DNA from: Nemophila menziesii
Taxonomy: Eukaryota > Streptophyta > Magnoliopsida > Boraginales > Hydrophyllaceae
Direction: 5' to 3'
Length of the DNA stretch: 64,000 nucleotides
Assembly (NCBI GenBank): GCA_029959085.1
Contig: JARWIR010000016.1
Span: 11,019,441 to 11,083,440, forward strand
Made by a program: the position numbers and the translations under genes
The notes under the pieces: generated by a model
What the model saw: the letters and a program-made list of their open reading frames with translations, nothing else
Told to the model about the DNA's origin: nothing
Database searches by the model: none
Shown here: piece after piece, positions 10,670 through 22,331 of the stretch
How positions within the stretch are numbered: the first letter of the stretch is position 1
Layout: each line of letters opens with the position of its first letter

Positions 10670-12648
10670 ATGGAGGATGAGCCATGGGAAGCATTAGACA
10701 TAGACGATTCTGACCTCCCTTCCCTCCTCCGCCCTTGTAAACAAAAACGCCTTTGCCTATCACAAATCACCACCTCCACCTCCGCCTCCGCCGTCTCTAC
10801 TCCCCAGACTCAACAACACTCTTCCCAAACCATTACACAAAAATTATCAAGGAATCAAAACTCCAATCCAAACCCTCGTCGCCTCATCCCCGGTCCAGCT
10901 GGTCCGGTGCAGTCCGCGATGTTTCGCAAAACCCGGGATCGTGAAAGCCACACCTTCGATGACTCCAATCCCATATCTACTCAGGAATACATTAGAAAAG
11001 CAGTTGAAAATTCGTCTCCTGAATTTGATCACGACTTTCAAGCTAACCCTTGGCTCTCTGCCATTAAATTTCTCGGTAATTATTTGGTTATAATCGTATA
11101 ATTGTTTGTTTTTATGTATATTATCCGCAATTAATTACTTATTAATATAAATAGGTGTGGTGGATGGAGTGGTACCTAGTACACCTTTGAGCTCAATCAA
11201 GAAATGGGCAAATGTTGGTAAAGTCGATAAGGTATTCGCATTAATTAGTTTTTTGTCTGTGTATTGGGGTGCTAAGATTGGGATTAATTTCACTATTGGT
11301 CCTTTGTTAAGAGAAATAGTCAAATATATCCGTGTGGTTCAAAATGTAGCAAATAAATCGCATTTGAGTATTTTGAATTAACAGAGGGACCATTGATTCA
11401 ATTAACTTATATAACTAATTAAGATTGTATAGCCATGTGTTGAGTATAATATTTGGGGTTTAGATGTTGGTAAAGTTGATTAGGTATTCTCAATATTTAA
11501 TTTTTTATTTTCTGTCTGTGTAATGGGGTGATTAAGATTGGGGTTAATTGCAGTATTGCTCCCTGTGTTAAGTGAAAATAGCCAAATATATTCATGTTTT
11601 TTGAAAAATAGAAATGTACCCCTAGCAGTGATATCTTTGCTACTTTAAATTCTATTTTCTGCCTGAAAATTCTTTATACATGATTAGATTGTGGCTGTAA
11701 TAAAATCTTGCACACCAAATGGTCTTGGCGGTTTAATGGTGACTCTAAAGGTAAAAATGATAACCAATGAATAATTAATTTATTACAGTTTAAGCCCTTA
11801 TTTTATTTACTCTTGGTCTACTTCTGAGCTTTAGGACCCAACTGGTACAGTTGGTGCGAGTATTCACCACAAAGTCCTCACTGAAAGTGAGTATGCGAAG
11901 GACATATCACTTGGCTCAGTTTTGATACTTGAAAAGGTTATTTCATTTTCCGTTTTTTTGCATTTTACCCCCTTGTGGTATTAAAATAGTGCAAACAATT
12001 CCCCCTTCAGGTTGCTGTTTTTGCACCGTCACATTCTGCATATTATCTCAATATAGCACTCAAGAATTTAGTGAAGGTGCATTTCCTCTCCATGTTATGA
12101 TATAATTTCAATTTAATGATCTTTCTGCAAACTTATTTAATAATTTTTAATCTGCAGGTTTTCTCCAAGTGTGATGGTCCACCTCCAAAACATAGTTTTC
12201 TTGCAAACACAATCAGATATTCTTCCCCTAATATTGGTGATTATTTTACTACATTAGTGATTACTTTATAGTGAATTGTGAACATTCTTATCGCTTTTAT
12301 AATGCTCTTTCATTGCTAGATTGTGGTGTAAAAGCTAGCAGATTGGAAAATAGCAAAGAAGATATGCGAAGAAACACAGAAAAGAGACAAGTTGTGGAAG
12401 CAGACAAGGAAAATTTACTTCCTCAAAGTTCAAAATACCGAAACGAAGATTCTTTTGTTAAGGAATATAACCTGCCAAAAGAGTGTGACTTGATTATAAA
12501 TAATAATAATGAAGAAACTGCTAAAGTGAGTGAAGTTGAGAAGCTTACACAGCCACTAATTTCTAAAGATTCACTTCCACAATGGACAGATGAGCAGCTT
12601 CAACAACTCTTTGCTAGTGACGGTGAAGATGATGATACTATGTTCTGA
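10670..12648 (+). CDS. HROB: HROB/MCM8IP homologue (homologous-recombination OB-fold protein)
   Basis: Join 10670-11075, 11155-11231, 11688-11750, 11835-11936, 12011-12076, 12158-12236, 12320-12648; every intron is GT-AG and the phases fit, giving 373 residues. HROB recruits the MCM8-MCM9 helicase in recombination repair and interstrand-crosslink repair in animals; the plant protein is inferred to do the same in the nucleus. Hallmarks in order: acidic N-terminus (MEDEPWEALDIDDSDLPSLL), IPGPAGPVQSAM near residue 76, NPWLSAIKFLG, then the OB-fold core over roughly residues 136-265 (VPSTPLSSIKKW, VGKVDKIVAVIKS, LMVTLKDPTGTVGASIHHKV, GSVLILEKVAVFAPS, YYLNIALKNLVKVFS). The C-terminus is polar and acidic (WTDEQLQQLFASDGEDDDTM). 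No lesion seen. Short single-exon ORFs along the gene are pieces of this one model. Confidence 0.88.
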
Positions 12649-13170
12649 TATTACTTTTTTCATTTTTCTTTTTCGATATGCTAGATATAGAATCTTTTTT
12701 CAGATAAATGATAATCACACGTTTTTTATAGCTAAGTAGCATCGTATATATCTTGTTTCAATTACAAAGAACATGTTTTACCTGTATTCATTCTAATATG
12801 TTGTTTAATAGGTAAAAAACATTTATTTGATGATTTTTGGGAAAAGAGTATTCTCATGCCCTTACTAATAATCCTTTTTATTATTCAAAACAAAAAACAA
12901 CCTAACAATTCGACTCTAATGAATGAATTACTCACCAAATTTTATAAGATCTAAAAATCGAATAAGTTAATTTAAAAAGCGTGTTTGATATTTTGTTTAT
13001 TTAAATGCCTGGTTATTAAAACGTGACTTTATAAGGCTTTGTTAGTTTAGCATATTACTCGTATTATTTGTATTATTTTGTGTTGAAGTAAGGAACAATT
13101 AATGCAAATAATCAATTACTGAAATAGTATTAGGGTTATATAGAACGATATTAAACTCAAATTTTAAATG
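12649..13170. other. HROB 3' flank, no gene
   Basis: AT-rich sequence without recognisable coding potential. It holds the presumed 3' UTR and polyadenylation region of the HROB homologue. Confidence 0.5.
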
Positions 13171-13173
13171 ACT

Positions 13174-13400
13174 TAGTGTTTGTTTGGAAGTCTTTTTTGG
13201 AAAAACACTTTAAAGTTTAAAGTGTATTTAGAACTTTTAAGGTATTATGGACCTTGAAAATTACTTTTATGAATAAGTGCTTCTTAAAAAAAACATTTAT
13301 AAAGTAATTTTAAATTTTAAAATTATTTTTTTATAATTTTTTTAAATTTTATTCTAAAAGTGTTTTTTTACTTTAAAATAAACACTTCCAAACAAACCTT
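13174..13400. mobile_element. MITE with GTTTGTTTGGAAG ends
   Basis: Left end GTTTGTTTGGAAGT and right end ACTTCCAAACAAAC are inverted repeats about 225 bp apart. The interior is AT-rich and largely self-complementary (AAACACTTTAAAG against CTAAAAGTGTTTTTTT). These ends resemble hAT-type plant MITEs. No target-site duplication could be fixed by eye. Confidence 0.6.
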
Positions 13401-13749
13401 TAAAGATGTATTATGTGGATAATTGAGTGATAGGTATTTATTAAAATTACTTTTTTTTTTTGTAATTGTATTATAAGTCTTTATAAGTATGTGAGTTATT
13501 TTGGTTAAAATAATTTTTTTTAAGATTTATAAATGTCTAATAAGATCAAGTTATATAGGGATGTATAGACCCAAACAGCTCATCCTTTTATAAATTTAAT
13601 ATAGCATAAAAAATATCAATTATAACCAACAAAAATACAATAATGAAAGAGAGAATAACCATATACCCACCACAAAACACATATGTATTCCACACAAATA
13701 CCCACCAAAGTACACATATCTATCTCACACAAACATGACTAGACACTAA

Positions 13750-14180
13750 GAAGGTGTTTGTTTGCACTTAGTGTGATCTTAATCTGGTTCATCAAGACAC
13801 TGGATTAATAAGATTGTTTGTTTTTTCTGATCAAGTTATATCTGAATAACTCTTAACTGGTCTATTTCATTAAGATTTCAAACTAAGGTGTCGTTTGATT
13901 TTTTAAGTGATAAGTACTGAATGCTTAATAATAGTTGAATAGGACTAATTCTGTTAAGAGACAGAGTCTGAATGAATCAGACTTAGGTGTCGTTCGATTT
14001 TTTTAAGTGATGAGTACTTAATACTGAATAACAGCTGAATAGAACTTATTCAGTTAAGAGGTGGTGTCTCAATAAATCAGACTTGGTTTGAAATCTTAGT
14101 GAAACAAAGAAGTTAAGAGGTATTCAGATCTGAATTGGTCAGGAAAAACAATCAGTCTTATTGATCATGACTTGAGTCAC
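13750..14180. mobile_element. Nested MITE with tandemly duplicated core
   Basis: The arms 13750-13885 and 14095-14180 are inverted relative to each other (for example CTTAACTGGTCTATTTCATT against rc CTTAACTTCTTTGTTTCACT, then AAGATTTCAAAC). Between them two direct copies of a second sequence follow each other (AGGTGTCGTTTGATTTTTTA at about 13887 and AGGTGTCGTTCGATTTTTTT at about 13985), each about 98 bp and ending in AATCAGACTT. This fits one MITE inserted in another and then duplicated. No coding content. Confidence 0.6.
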
Positions 14181-14261
14181 ACATATAACCAAGAAGACAA
14201 AGAAGTCGGTGAAGAAAGGGTAGGGTTAATCTGAATTGCTCTCCACTTTAATTTGGTGGTT

Positions 14262-14333
14262 GAGAGTAATGCATGAATAAACAATATCAAGATAGAGAGT
14301 AATGCATGAATAAACAATATCAAGATAGAGAGT
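14262..14333. repeat. 33-bp tandem repeat, two copies
   Basis: The unit starting GAGAGTAATGCATGAATAAA occurs at 14262-14294 and, identically, at 14295-14327, followed by GAGAGT of a third. Identity shows that the duplication is recent. Confidence 0.9.
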
Positions 14334-14935
14334 CGGTGGAGTAATGATTACACAAAGGTGGTTTTTTCTAATAGGTTAAAGGTTCTTAATGGGTATTTAT
14401 CAGGTTAAAGGGTCAACCATTTAAAAAAACAGCCTTATAGGTGTGGTTCTAACATGTCAGTTTCTAATAGTTTTTCTAAGGAGCATAACCGTTAACATGA
14501 AAATGGGGCCAGTTCGGTCATGGTGTCCAGTACTCGACCGGTTCGAACCGGTTCCAGATCAGCGGTCCGGTTTAATCACGCAATAGTAAAATCCAATTAG
14601 CTGTGAGAAGTGATATAAAGATAAATTAAACAAATATATCTATTTTATTAGGTTAATTATTAGAGATCTTATATTTAGACTACCATAAAATTATTAATTC
14701 ACGTTTTATTTATCAATAGAGCATTATTTCTACTTGGAAGACTAAGTCTTCTGACTCAATAAACAAATGTTAAACTTGCTTTATCTTCTTTAATTAAAAC
14801 AAATGTCGCTCATATAGTGGATGGCCGAGTTCTAAATTAATTAAAAACAATATGTCGGTATGTTGAATCGTCAATCCTTTAGACTGTATATATATTATCA
14901 ATAAAGTAGTTTTCTGAAGAAAAAAATAATCTTTT

Positions 14936-14985
14936 GATCGGTTTTTGTTTGTGTTCTAATGATCGGTTTTTGTTTGTGTTCTATT
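14936..14985. repeat. 25-bp direct duplication
   Basis: GATCGGTTTTTGTTTGTGTT followed by CTAAT is repeated immediately as the same word followed by CTATT. Near-identical small tandem duplication in non-coding DNA. Confidence 0.9.
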
Positions 14986-14989
14986 GAAA

Positions 14990-16060
14990 TGATCCTTATA
15001 ATTAAGATTTTGTAATATTTAAATAAGTTTTAATGTATAGCTTTTTTGTCAAAAACAAGACTTTATCATATAATGATAATTTTTTTTAAGATAATTAAAA
15101 TAGAGCTGGAGCAACTTTCGTAATACAAACAAAACCTATTGCAATCATTATCCAATGCATATTCTGTTCAATATCACCATGCACATATGTATCCATAGTA
15201 CGTGGTATCCGCAATAAGTAACCTGTTAAAACAAAATTAGCTTATCTTGAAAGGATAACCGTTTATTTACATATGATTTTTTTAAAATAAAATTGCAAAA
15301 TGTTGATGGTTGGATTTGAATACAGACAATTCTTTTAAAAGTTTTCATTATTAGAACGACTATTTCCTTAGTATTTTGTTTGTAAAATTGATTTGATCAA
15401 CACTTCTATGCAACCTTTTGATATAATAAATAAGTCTTTTAATTTCCTTTACACAGGAGATCCTAAGTGAAATAAGAAATAATTAAAGATTAGCTAAAAT
15501 ATCAATATTAGATGTAAAAAAGTTTCTTAGGTCTGCTAGCACACATATCTCTCCTAAGGCACCGCCAATATCATCCAAGTTATACAAAAACGTGGAGTAA
15601 GTGCCCTTTTATTTTGGCCAAATCATTTTATTACTTGAGAACCACTTTGAATTTGGAGTCATTTTGATTCTAATAAAATTCAACCCACAAATCTTTTAAT
15701 CTCTATAGAGTATTCTAATCAACTATTTGATTTGTAGAGTCATTAGATATGCTTTTATTTTTATTTATTATCATTTTGGTAGTTTATTTATAGTGTCATT
15801 TTATAATTGTAATATAGTATTAGTTAATTTTTTTATTTTATCTTTATTTATTAATATTCAAATTAGTAAATTTGTTTATAAATCATTATCAAGGTTAAAT
15901 AAGTTTTTTTATTGAGCCAATTATATATTAATGCCTTTAAAAAACTTATTTAAAAAAAGATATCTAGAATAAGATTCTTTATAGATTACAGTCTTACCCA
16001 AAACTATCCCTATAATTAATAATTAAAAAAAAGAAATTAAAAAACTAAACAAAACAAAAA
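14990..16060. other. AT-rich gene-free region
   Basis: No gene or RNA recognised. Small ORFs here are poly(T)-rich and have no domain. Confidence 0.5.
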
Positions 16061-16068
16061 CTAATAAA

Positions 16069-16578
16069 CACACGCGTGTGTCCGTGATTTTTCTTAAAAA
16101 TCGTTATAACTAATTCTAAAAAAATCAAAAAAATCAAAAATTAATATATTTGGATAAATCAAATTAATATTTACGTATATGATTTTTTTTGATATTTTTT
16201 AAATTTTTTTAAATTTTTTTGATTTTTTCATGTTTTTTTTTTTGAATACATGAGAGAGCCATTTTGGACTCGGAGTAAATGACTCCAATGAGATTCGATC
16301 TCAGGACCTCTCGGTCTCTGCAGAATTTTAAGTTTTGAACATGGAATTTCATGTTTTAAACATGAAAACCCGTGTCTGCGAAAAAAATCACTATTTCAAA
16401 TAGTGAATTTCATGTTTCAAACATGGAATTCCGTGTCTGCGGATTTTTTTTTTTTTTAAAAAAAAAATCATAGATGTAAATATTAATTTGCATTATCAAA
16501 AAATGTAAATTTTTTTATTTTTTTGATTTTTCTAGAATTAGTTATGACGATTTAAAAAAAATTCACGGACGCGCGTGT
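16069..16578. mobile_element. Long terminal inverted-repeat element (~510 bp)
   Basis: The left arm begins CACACGCGTGTGTCCGTGA and continues into TCGTTATAACTAATTCTA and AAAAATCAAAAAAAT. The right arm read in reverse has CACACGCGCGTCCGTGAAT, TCGTCATAACTAATTCTA and AAAAATC. The inverted repeat is about 75 bp long. The middle contains paired palindromes around TTTCATGTTTTAAACATGAA and TTTCATGTTTCAAACATGGA plus a twice-used CCGTGTCTGCG. No ORF. The TIR length suggests a Mutator-type MITE or a fold-back element, but no 9-bp target duplication was found. Confidence 0.7.
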
Positions 16579-16593
16579 GATGAACTTAGTAGT

Positions 16594-16660
16594 AGGTTGT
16601 GGTTGTGGTGGTGGAGGTGGTGATGGTTGTGGTGGCTGTAGTAGTGGTTAAATACATGGT
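16594..16660 (+). repeat. GGT-rich simple repeat
   Basis: A run of GGT and GTGGTGG words on the plus strand directly beside the long inverted-repeat element. G-rich enough to form a quadruplex; no gene. Confidence 0.8.
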
Positions 16661-17089
16661 GGTGGTAAAAGTACTCTATTATTTGTTTAAAATTTAAAAA
16701 TAAATATTGTATTAAAAATAATATAATATATTTAATGATAAGGGTAGTAAAGGTATAAAAAATATAAAAGGGATGATTTCTATAAATAATAATTCTATTA
16801 GGTTTTTTTTATTAAATAAATAATTGAAGGCTTAAAAAATATTAGAATATTCTATAAGGATACTTTCTCTAATTACCTCTTTTTTATTACAATGAGATCC
16901 TAAGACCGTAGAATAAAACTGATTATATAGTCAAGAAATCCCCAATGTCTAGATTATAGATCCTCCTAGGAGTCTTCAGTCCAAATTAATCCTTCGTGAG
17001 CACTCCCAATTCAGTGGATCAATAAAAGTAGTATACACGTTGTTTGTTTTAGACCCAGACGAGCTAGCCAATCGACACAAGCATTAACT

Positions 17090-17440
17090 TATCTATATAT
17101 TTTTTTGATCACGAAATAGGCATTCCATTTCATAATTTTTTGAATTCCATCCATCCAGAATGCAGCTAGTCCTCTCCATTTTTCCACTTGATCAATCACA
17201 TCTACGGCTTACTGAGAATACACCTCTACTACACACACCTTCTTTACCACTATTTCAACCACCATGCATAACCCCTCGCAAATCATTGCAAGCTTCGCCA
17301 CCACTTCGAATAATAATTCAAGTTCATTAAGAATTCACTCATCAATTACCTTATTTATCTCTCAATACACCACTTGCTCTTCGTTTACCTTGGGTCGCGA
17401 TAAAACTCCTACCCGTGTTAATTTATGACCTCAAATGGTC
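17090..17440 (-). pseudogene. RNase H-like (RVT_3) relic, minus
   Basis: On the minus strand the frames read INTGRSFIATQGK and RRASGVLRD (with D to G and G to R changes at the INTDGS motif), then ICEGLCMVVE, VVEVYSQ and AVDVIDQVEKW, the usual order in this domain. Several stops and frame changes show that it is dead. No reverse transcriptase or tail is visible nearby. Confidence 0.55.
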
Positions 17441-18029
17441 TTGCTCCATCCAATCCATTCGACTTTATATCTACTCCGTACGACCTTACTAGGATGTGCC
17501 CGACATGTTTTAATATAGTCCGAAGATAGACTTTTGGTTTTTTAGTAATAAGATTAAATAGGTTGTGTTTCAGTTGGTTATGTGAAAATTATTAATTTTA
17601 TTAATATATGTCTCCAAGTAAACAACATCATCTAAAATAGAAAGCAAGGAAATTTGCTATTGTTTGATTACTTTGATCTTTATAAACAGAACAAAAGAAA
17701 TTAAAAGACTAATAATCGTATTTTGACAAAGTTATGAAAGTCAAAAAAGAAAAAGAAAAAACGGTACCTATTTACCTTTTTAAAAAAAAAATTATTGACC
17801 AAAATAAAATACAACCTTATTAAACGACACCACACCCACACCCACATCCATATTCCACATAAAATCATTAAAGCTGAGGTTCCAAGAACCTACCTCAGTT
17901 CTGCAAACACATTTATATTCAATCACACAGGGAAAATCTACAAAATTTATACACTACCCATCTTAGATTTTCATCAATTAGTTTATTTCTTGCTAAAATT
18001 CACTGAAAAAGCAAAAAAAGGAGAATCAT

Positions 18030-20399
18030 ATGGCGATTGCTATTTCCGACGAGTCTGAGTTTGCTGAAGGAGGGAAGGCGTTTCCGCCTGGATTTAGATT
18101 TCACCCGACAGATGAAGAGCTCGTTCTCTACTATCTCAAGAGGAAGATCTGCCACCACCGTATCATCCTTGACGTCATCGCCGAGATTGATGTCTACAAG
18201 TGTGACCCACAAGACTTGCCTGGTAATTTATTTAATTTAATTTGTTTTTTTTGATCGATAGCTTTATCTTTGTTTATTTGTTCAAAGTCTCAAGATTTAT
18301 GTAATGGATTGATCTAATATGATATATAATTATCTGGGTCTTCATATTTTATCTGATTACGATCATTGTATAATTGAGTGCCCTGGATTGATGATTTTGT
18401 CTAGGTTTATTGATTAATTTTAGTATATTCTTATCTAATTAGATAGATCGTTGATTTTTGTAGGGTTGTGGTCAACGTTTGGATTTTATTTCGGTTTCAG
18501 ATTGATTTGAGTGCAAATTAAAGAATTTTTTTACTCTATTAGGAGAAATTATGTAGTTAATTAGGCTGATTTGAGTTCACTACTAGAGATTGCTTATATG
18601 CAGGCTTATTTAGTGTAAAACTATTATGTTTAGACTGAGAAACTAGGTAAATTAGATAGCTAAGAACCTGCTAAACATTATCAGACTCTTTCATTAATTG
18701 TGATAAATCTCCTAGTTTAATCTTAATCTTGTGCAATTGACTAACTAAATTTTCATATCCTACAAATTGCAGGGTCATCTAAGTTAAAAACTGGTGATAG
18801 ACAATGGTTTTTCTTCAGTCCTAGAGACCGTAAATACCCAAACGGAGCAAGGTCAAATCGAGCAAGCAAGCATGGGTACTGGAAAGTAACAGGCAAGGAT
18901 CGTATCATTAAATGCAATTCACGAACTGTGGGGGTAAAAAAGACATTAGTCTTTTACAGAGGGCGTGCACCTTCAAAAGAACGTACTGATTGGGTTATGC
19001 ACGAGTATACCTTAGATGAAGATGAGTTAAAAAGATGCCCAGATGCAAAGGAATATTTTGCATTATACAAAGTCTATAAAAAAAGCGGGCCGGGCCCTAA
19101 AAACGGTGAGCAGTATGGAGCACCGTTTAAGGAAGAAGATTGGGCTGATGATGATTGTTTCGGTTTCGAAGCTCTTTTTAATTCCGATTCTTTAACGAAA
19201 CAGAGTAATGAAAAAACTGAAACTGTGCCTGTTGAAAATGAATTGGATAGCTCATTTATTGCTTTAGAGGAGTTTATGAATCAAATAGCTGAAGAAGATT
19301 TACCTCTTGTTAATTACGAAAACGCCCTTGAACATCTGTTAGGCGATGAAGTAACTCAAAGCACTTCATTAAATTATGTGATTGAGCCACAGTTTGATCA
19401 AAATAACGTTGATTTTACACAATTATACGAGGCACCTGAAGTTACATCTGCTGCTCAAAATACTCAAGTTGAAGAGAATTATCTCGAAGATTATCTCGAA
19501 ATGGATGATCTTATTGATCCACAACCTAATTCTCAGATTCTTTTGAGTGATTTTGATCTGTTCCATGATGCAGATATGTTTGTTAATGAAGGTGAACATA
19601 GTGAAATATCTCAGACATATACAAACAGCTTTGACTTAGTCATTGATGAGTCAAGGGAGAATTTTTACCCTGTGTTCAATCTTGAAAACGAAACGATGAG
19701 TCACCAACAATCACAATTAACAGGACCCACTTTTCCCTCAACTTCAGGTACTAATACAAGTGATGATATTTTTCTTTGTTAAACAATGTATTAATCTCAC
19801 ATTTTGATATTTTGAATTTAGTTTATTATTTATATATATATATGTGATTGCTTACATTGGCGAGCTCTTGTCAGATGAATGGCGAAAACTCTGAGTGCCC
19901 AAAGTGGAAAATGGGGGAGTTTGAGTTTAAGCCAAAGCTTCAAGAGCTCGTTTGCTAATATAAATTCGTAGATAATTTTTTCTTTTCTAATATTAGAGAA
20001 TTTACGTGTTTGTTAGGTGTGGTTAATAATAGTATTTACGAAAATATTCAAACCGGATCAAATCAAAATCAAAATGGAAATGAAGGTTCTTCATGGTTAT
20101 CAGCTGCTTTATGGAGTTTTGTGGAATCTATACCCACCACTCCTGCTTCAGCTGCAGATAATGCAATAGTGAATAAAGCATTTGAAAGAATCTCTAGCTT
20201 TAGTAGAGTAAGAATCAATTCAATAACACCTAATAATGCATCTTCAACTTCAAAGTCAAATTCAAATTCAACTTCAGTAAGTTGTAGAAAGTCCAAAAAT
20301 GGACTTGTTTATTTTTCTATAATTGGAGCATTGTGTGCTATTTTATGGGTTATTCTAGGAATGGCTGTTAAAGTATTGAGTAGATATGTATTTTCGTAA
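18030..20399 (+). CDS. Membrane-tethered NAC transcription factor (ANAC013/ANAC017-like)
   Basis: Join 18030-18222, 18773-19747, 20017-20399; introns GT-AG, phase 1 each, 516 residues. NAC domain residues about 17-170: [69 protein letters not shown] and DWVMHEY, then the group-specific [17 protein letters not shown] and EEDWADDD. A long acidic middle region (residues about 190-390) fits transcriptional activation. The last exon ends in one hydrophobic helix at about residues 486-506 ([16 protein letters not shown]), leaving about ten residues beyond. Related factors sit in the ER membrane and are released by proteolysis during mitochondrial or oxidative stress; that role is inferred here. Basic residues (RKSKNG) precede the helix. 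Intron 2 can be read through to an early stop, giving a soluble form of about 400 residues. Confidence 0.93.
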
Positions 20400-21825
20400 A
20401 TTATACTTATCAAAGATTTTGTGTATGTATATGAGAAGTTGAATGCATTTTTTTCAGATAAGAAATGCCACATCTAATTTGGATGTCTATTAATTTTTTT
20501 TGGAGGTGTTATTATATAGAGTTGTTAGGTGATTATGATTCCCAACTTTTTTTTATCTTTTGATTTTAATTTTTTGTACGTAGTGGGGGTTTTGTACCTT
20601 AGATAGTTTTGCTATAGTACATCTTGAAGTTTGATTTACTTTAAGATGTAAGTTTTTCTTTTTTTTGGTCGAGTCAAAGATGTACTAGCCACTACGTGGC
20701 TTTTTCATTATTGTAAATGAATTCTTTTTTTTGGGATTTGGGGAGGCAAGTATTGGTACTCGTAGATAAGTTAGATGAATGTTACAACTTCACATTTTTA
20801 AGTTTCTCGGTTTCTAGATCTTCATAAAGCTGGATGAAGATATATTCTGATTTCTTTGAGTAAAATATTTGGTTGGTCAATTTTGTGAGTGATTAGAACA
20901 AAGTTAATTTAACTCGAGAAATAATATCTTGTTAAATATGTACGTAATTAATCAGAAAGTCAATTTGCCCGTCCATCTAAATGACTTGCAAAAAGAGTTT
21001 TTAAAAAACAAAGAATGAGTAACCTTCCGGAAGTATGAGCATGATTACATAGTTGTACGATTAGTATTTCCATTAGGATATTAGCTCATGTTTTTTTTAA
21101 ATTTGTTTAATAGAGTTTATTCTGTTAATGTCATATAGTGTTTTATTGAATGAAATTGAGATCTCATAGGATATAATTTTTTCATAAATCTTAATTAAAT
21201 CTTTGGGCAGTCATGAGGCTATTTTTGATAAAATATGGACATCAATGCGAATGCTGATGTAATATACTTTAGGTAAATATTTTTGACTCTTGTCTGATTG
21301 GAAAACCTTCAAAGATATTGCCATTGTTTATGTATTATTGATAGTTGAAATATGATTTTTTTTTTTTAAGGATAGAAAAGAAATTCTTAATAAGGATATT
21401 CAGATTATCCTTAATTATAATTTTATAATGTCTGTCTTTCTTACGCCCTAGAGATTATAACTTTTAGATTTGATGGAGATGGATTTTTATTTTATGAATT
21501 TGGTTCTTCTTGTTCAGAATATATAGAAAGTAATAATTAATCCATTGCCACTTCTTGTCCGGGTCATTAATGGGAAAACTGGGTAGTTGGATCCATTCTT
21601 TTGTCTATCCAAACCTTTTGGTGTCATCCCAGGTGTTAGGGATTTGATAAAGGAGGAATAGTTAAATGCCATGTTTCCCTTTTTGCTAGTATATTTTGCA
21701 TTGAATTTTTATTGTTTCCTATTGTATAAACATGCCTTTGGGAATATCTCCGGTAATGCTTGCCTCCTAAAAAGAAATTGTGGAAAAACACATTTGTCTT
21801 TGAAATCCGTAAGTTTGATAACTTG
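20400..21825. other. NAC 3' flank and AT-rich spacer
   Basis: No gene recognised. The first few hundred bases probably hold the NAC 3' UTR. The rest is AT-rich with no clear repeat. Confidence 0.5.
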
Positions 21826-21827
21826 TA

Positions 21828-22329
21828 CTTTCTCCGTTCCTAAATATTTGTCAGAATTTTTAAAAGTAGATGTCCACATTGTCTATTTAAGATACTCTCT
21901 CCGTCCATTTTTATTTGTCAACTTTTCTAAAAAAGGGTGTCCAATATTGTTTGTCTATTTTACATTACCAAGATACCTTTTTCCTACTTTTTTCAATATT
22001 ACCTTTAATTAAATAGTAGAAAAAGTAGTGTATTAAATGATCTTATGTATATTAATTAGGGGTATTTGTGTAAAGAGTGTGAGTATTAAATGTTTTTTTA
22101 ATCCTTGTGCACCAAAAAGGTGGACAAATAAAAATGGACGGAGGGAGTACTAATGATTTTTTTTACTTTTTTTTACCAATTTAATTCTTATTAAATATTT
22201 AAAAACTTATCATCATTAAATGCATTTGCTTAGTTAATTGGGGGTAGTTTAGTAAAAATAGAGAAAATTAATTGTTTTTCTTAATTTGTGTGAAAAAAAA
22301 GTATGACAAACATTTATGGACGGAAGGAG
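21828..22329. mobile_element. Stowaway-like MITE, outer
   Basis: Ends CTTTCTCCGTTCCTAAATAT and, in reverse, CTCCTTCCGTCCATAAATG, flanked by TA at 21826-21827 and 22330-22331, the target preference of Tc1/mariner-derived Stowaway MITEs. After subtracting the inner element its own length is about 250 bp. No coding capacity. Confidence 0.8.
21895..22147. mobile_element. Stowaway-like MITE, inner
   Basis: Ends CTCTCTCCGTCCATTTTTAT and, in reverse, CTCCCTCCGTCCATTTTTAT, flanked by TA on both sides (21893-21894, 22148-22149). The ends match almost perfectly, so it is the younger of the two and landed inside its relative. Confidence 0.88.
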
Positions 22330-22331
22330 TA

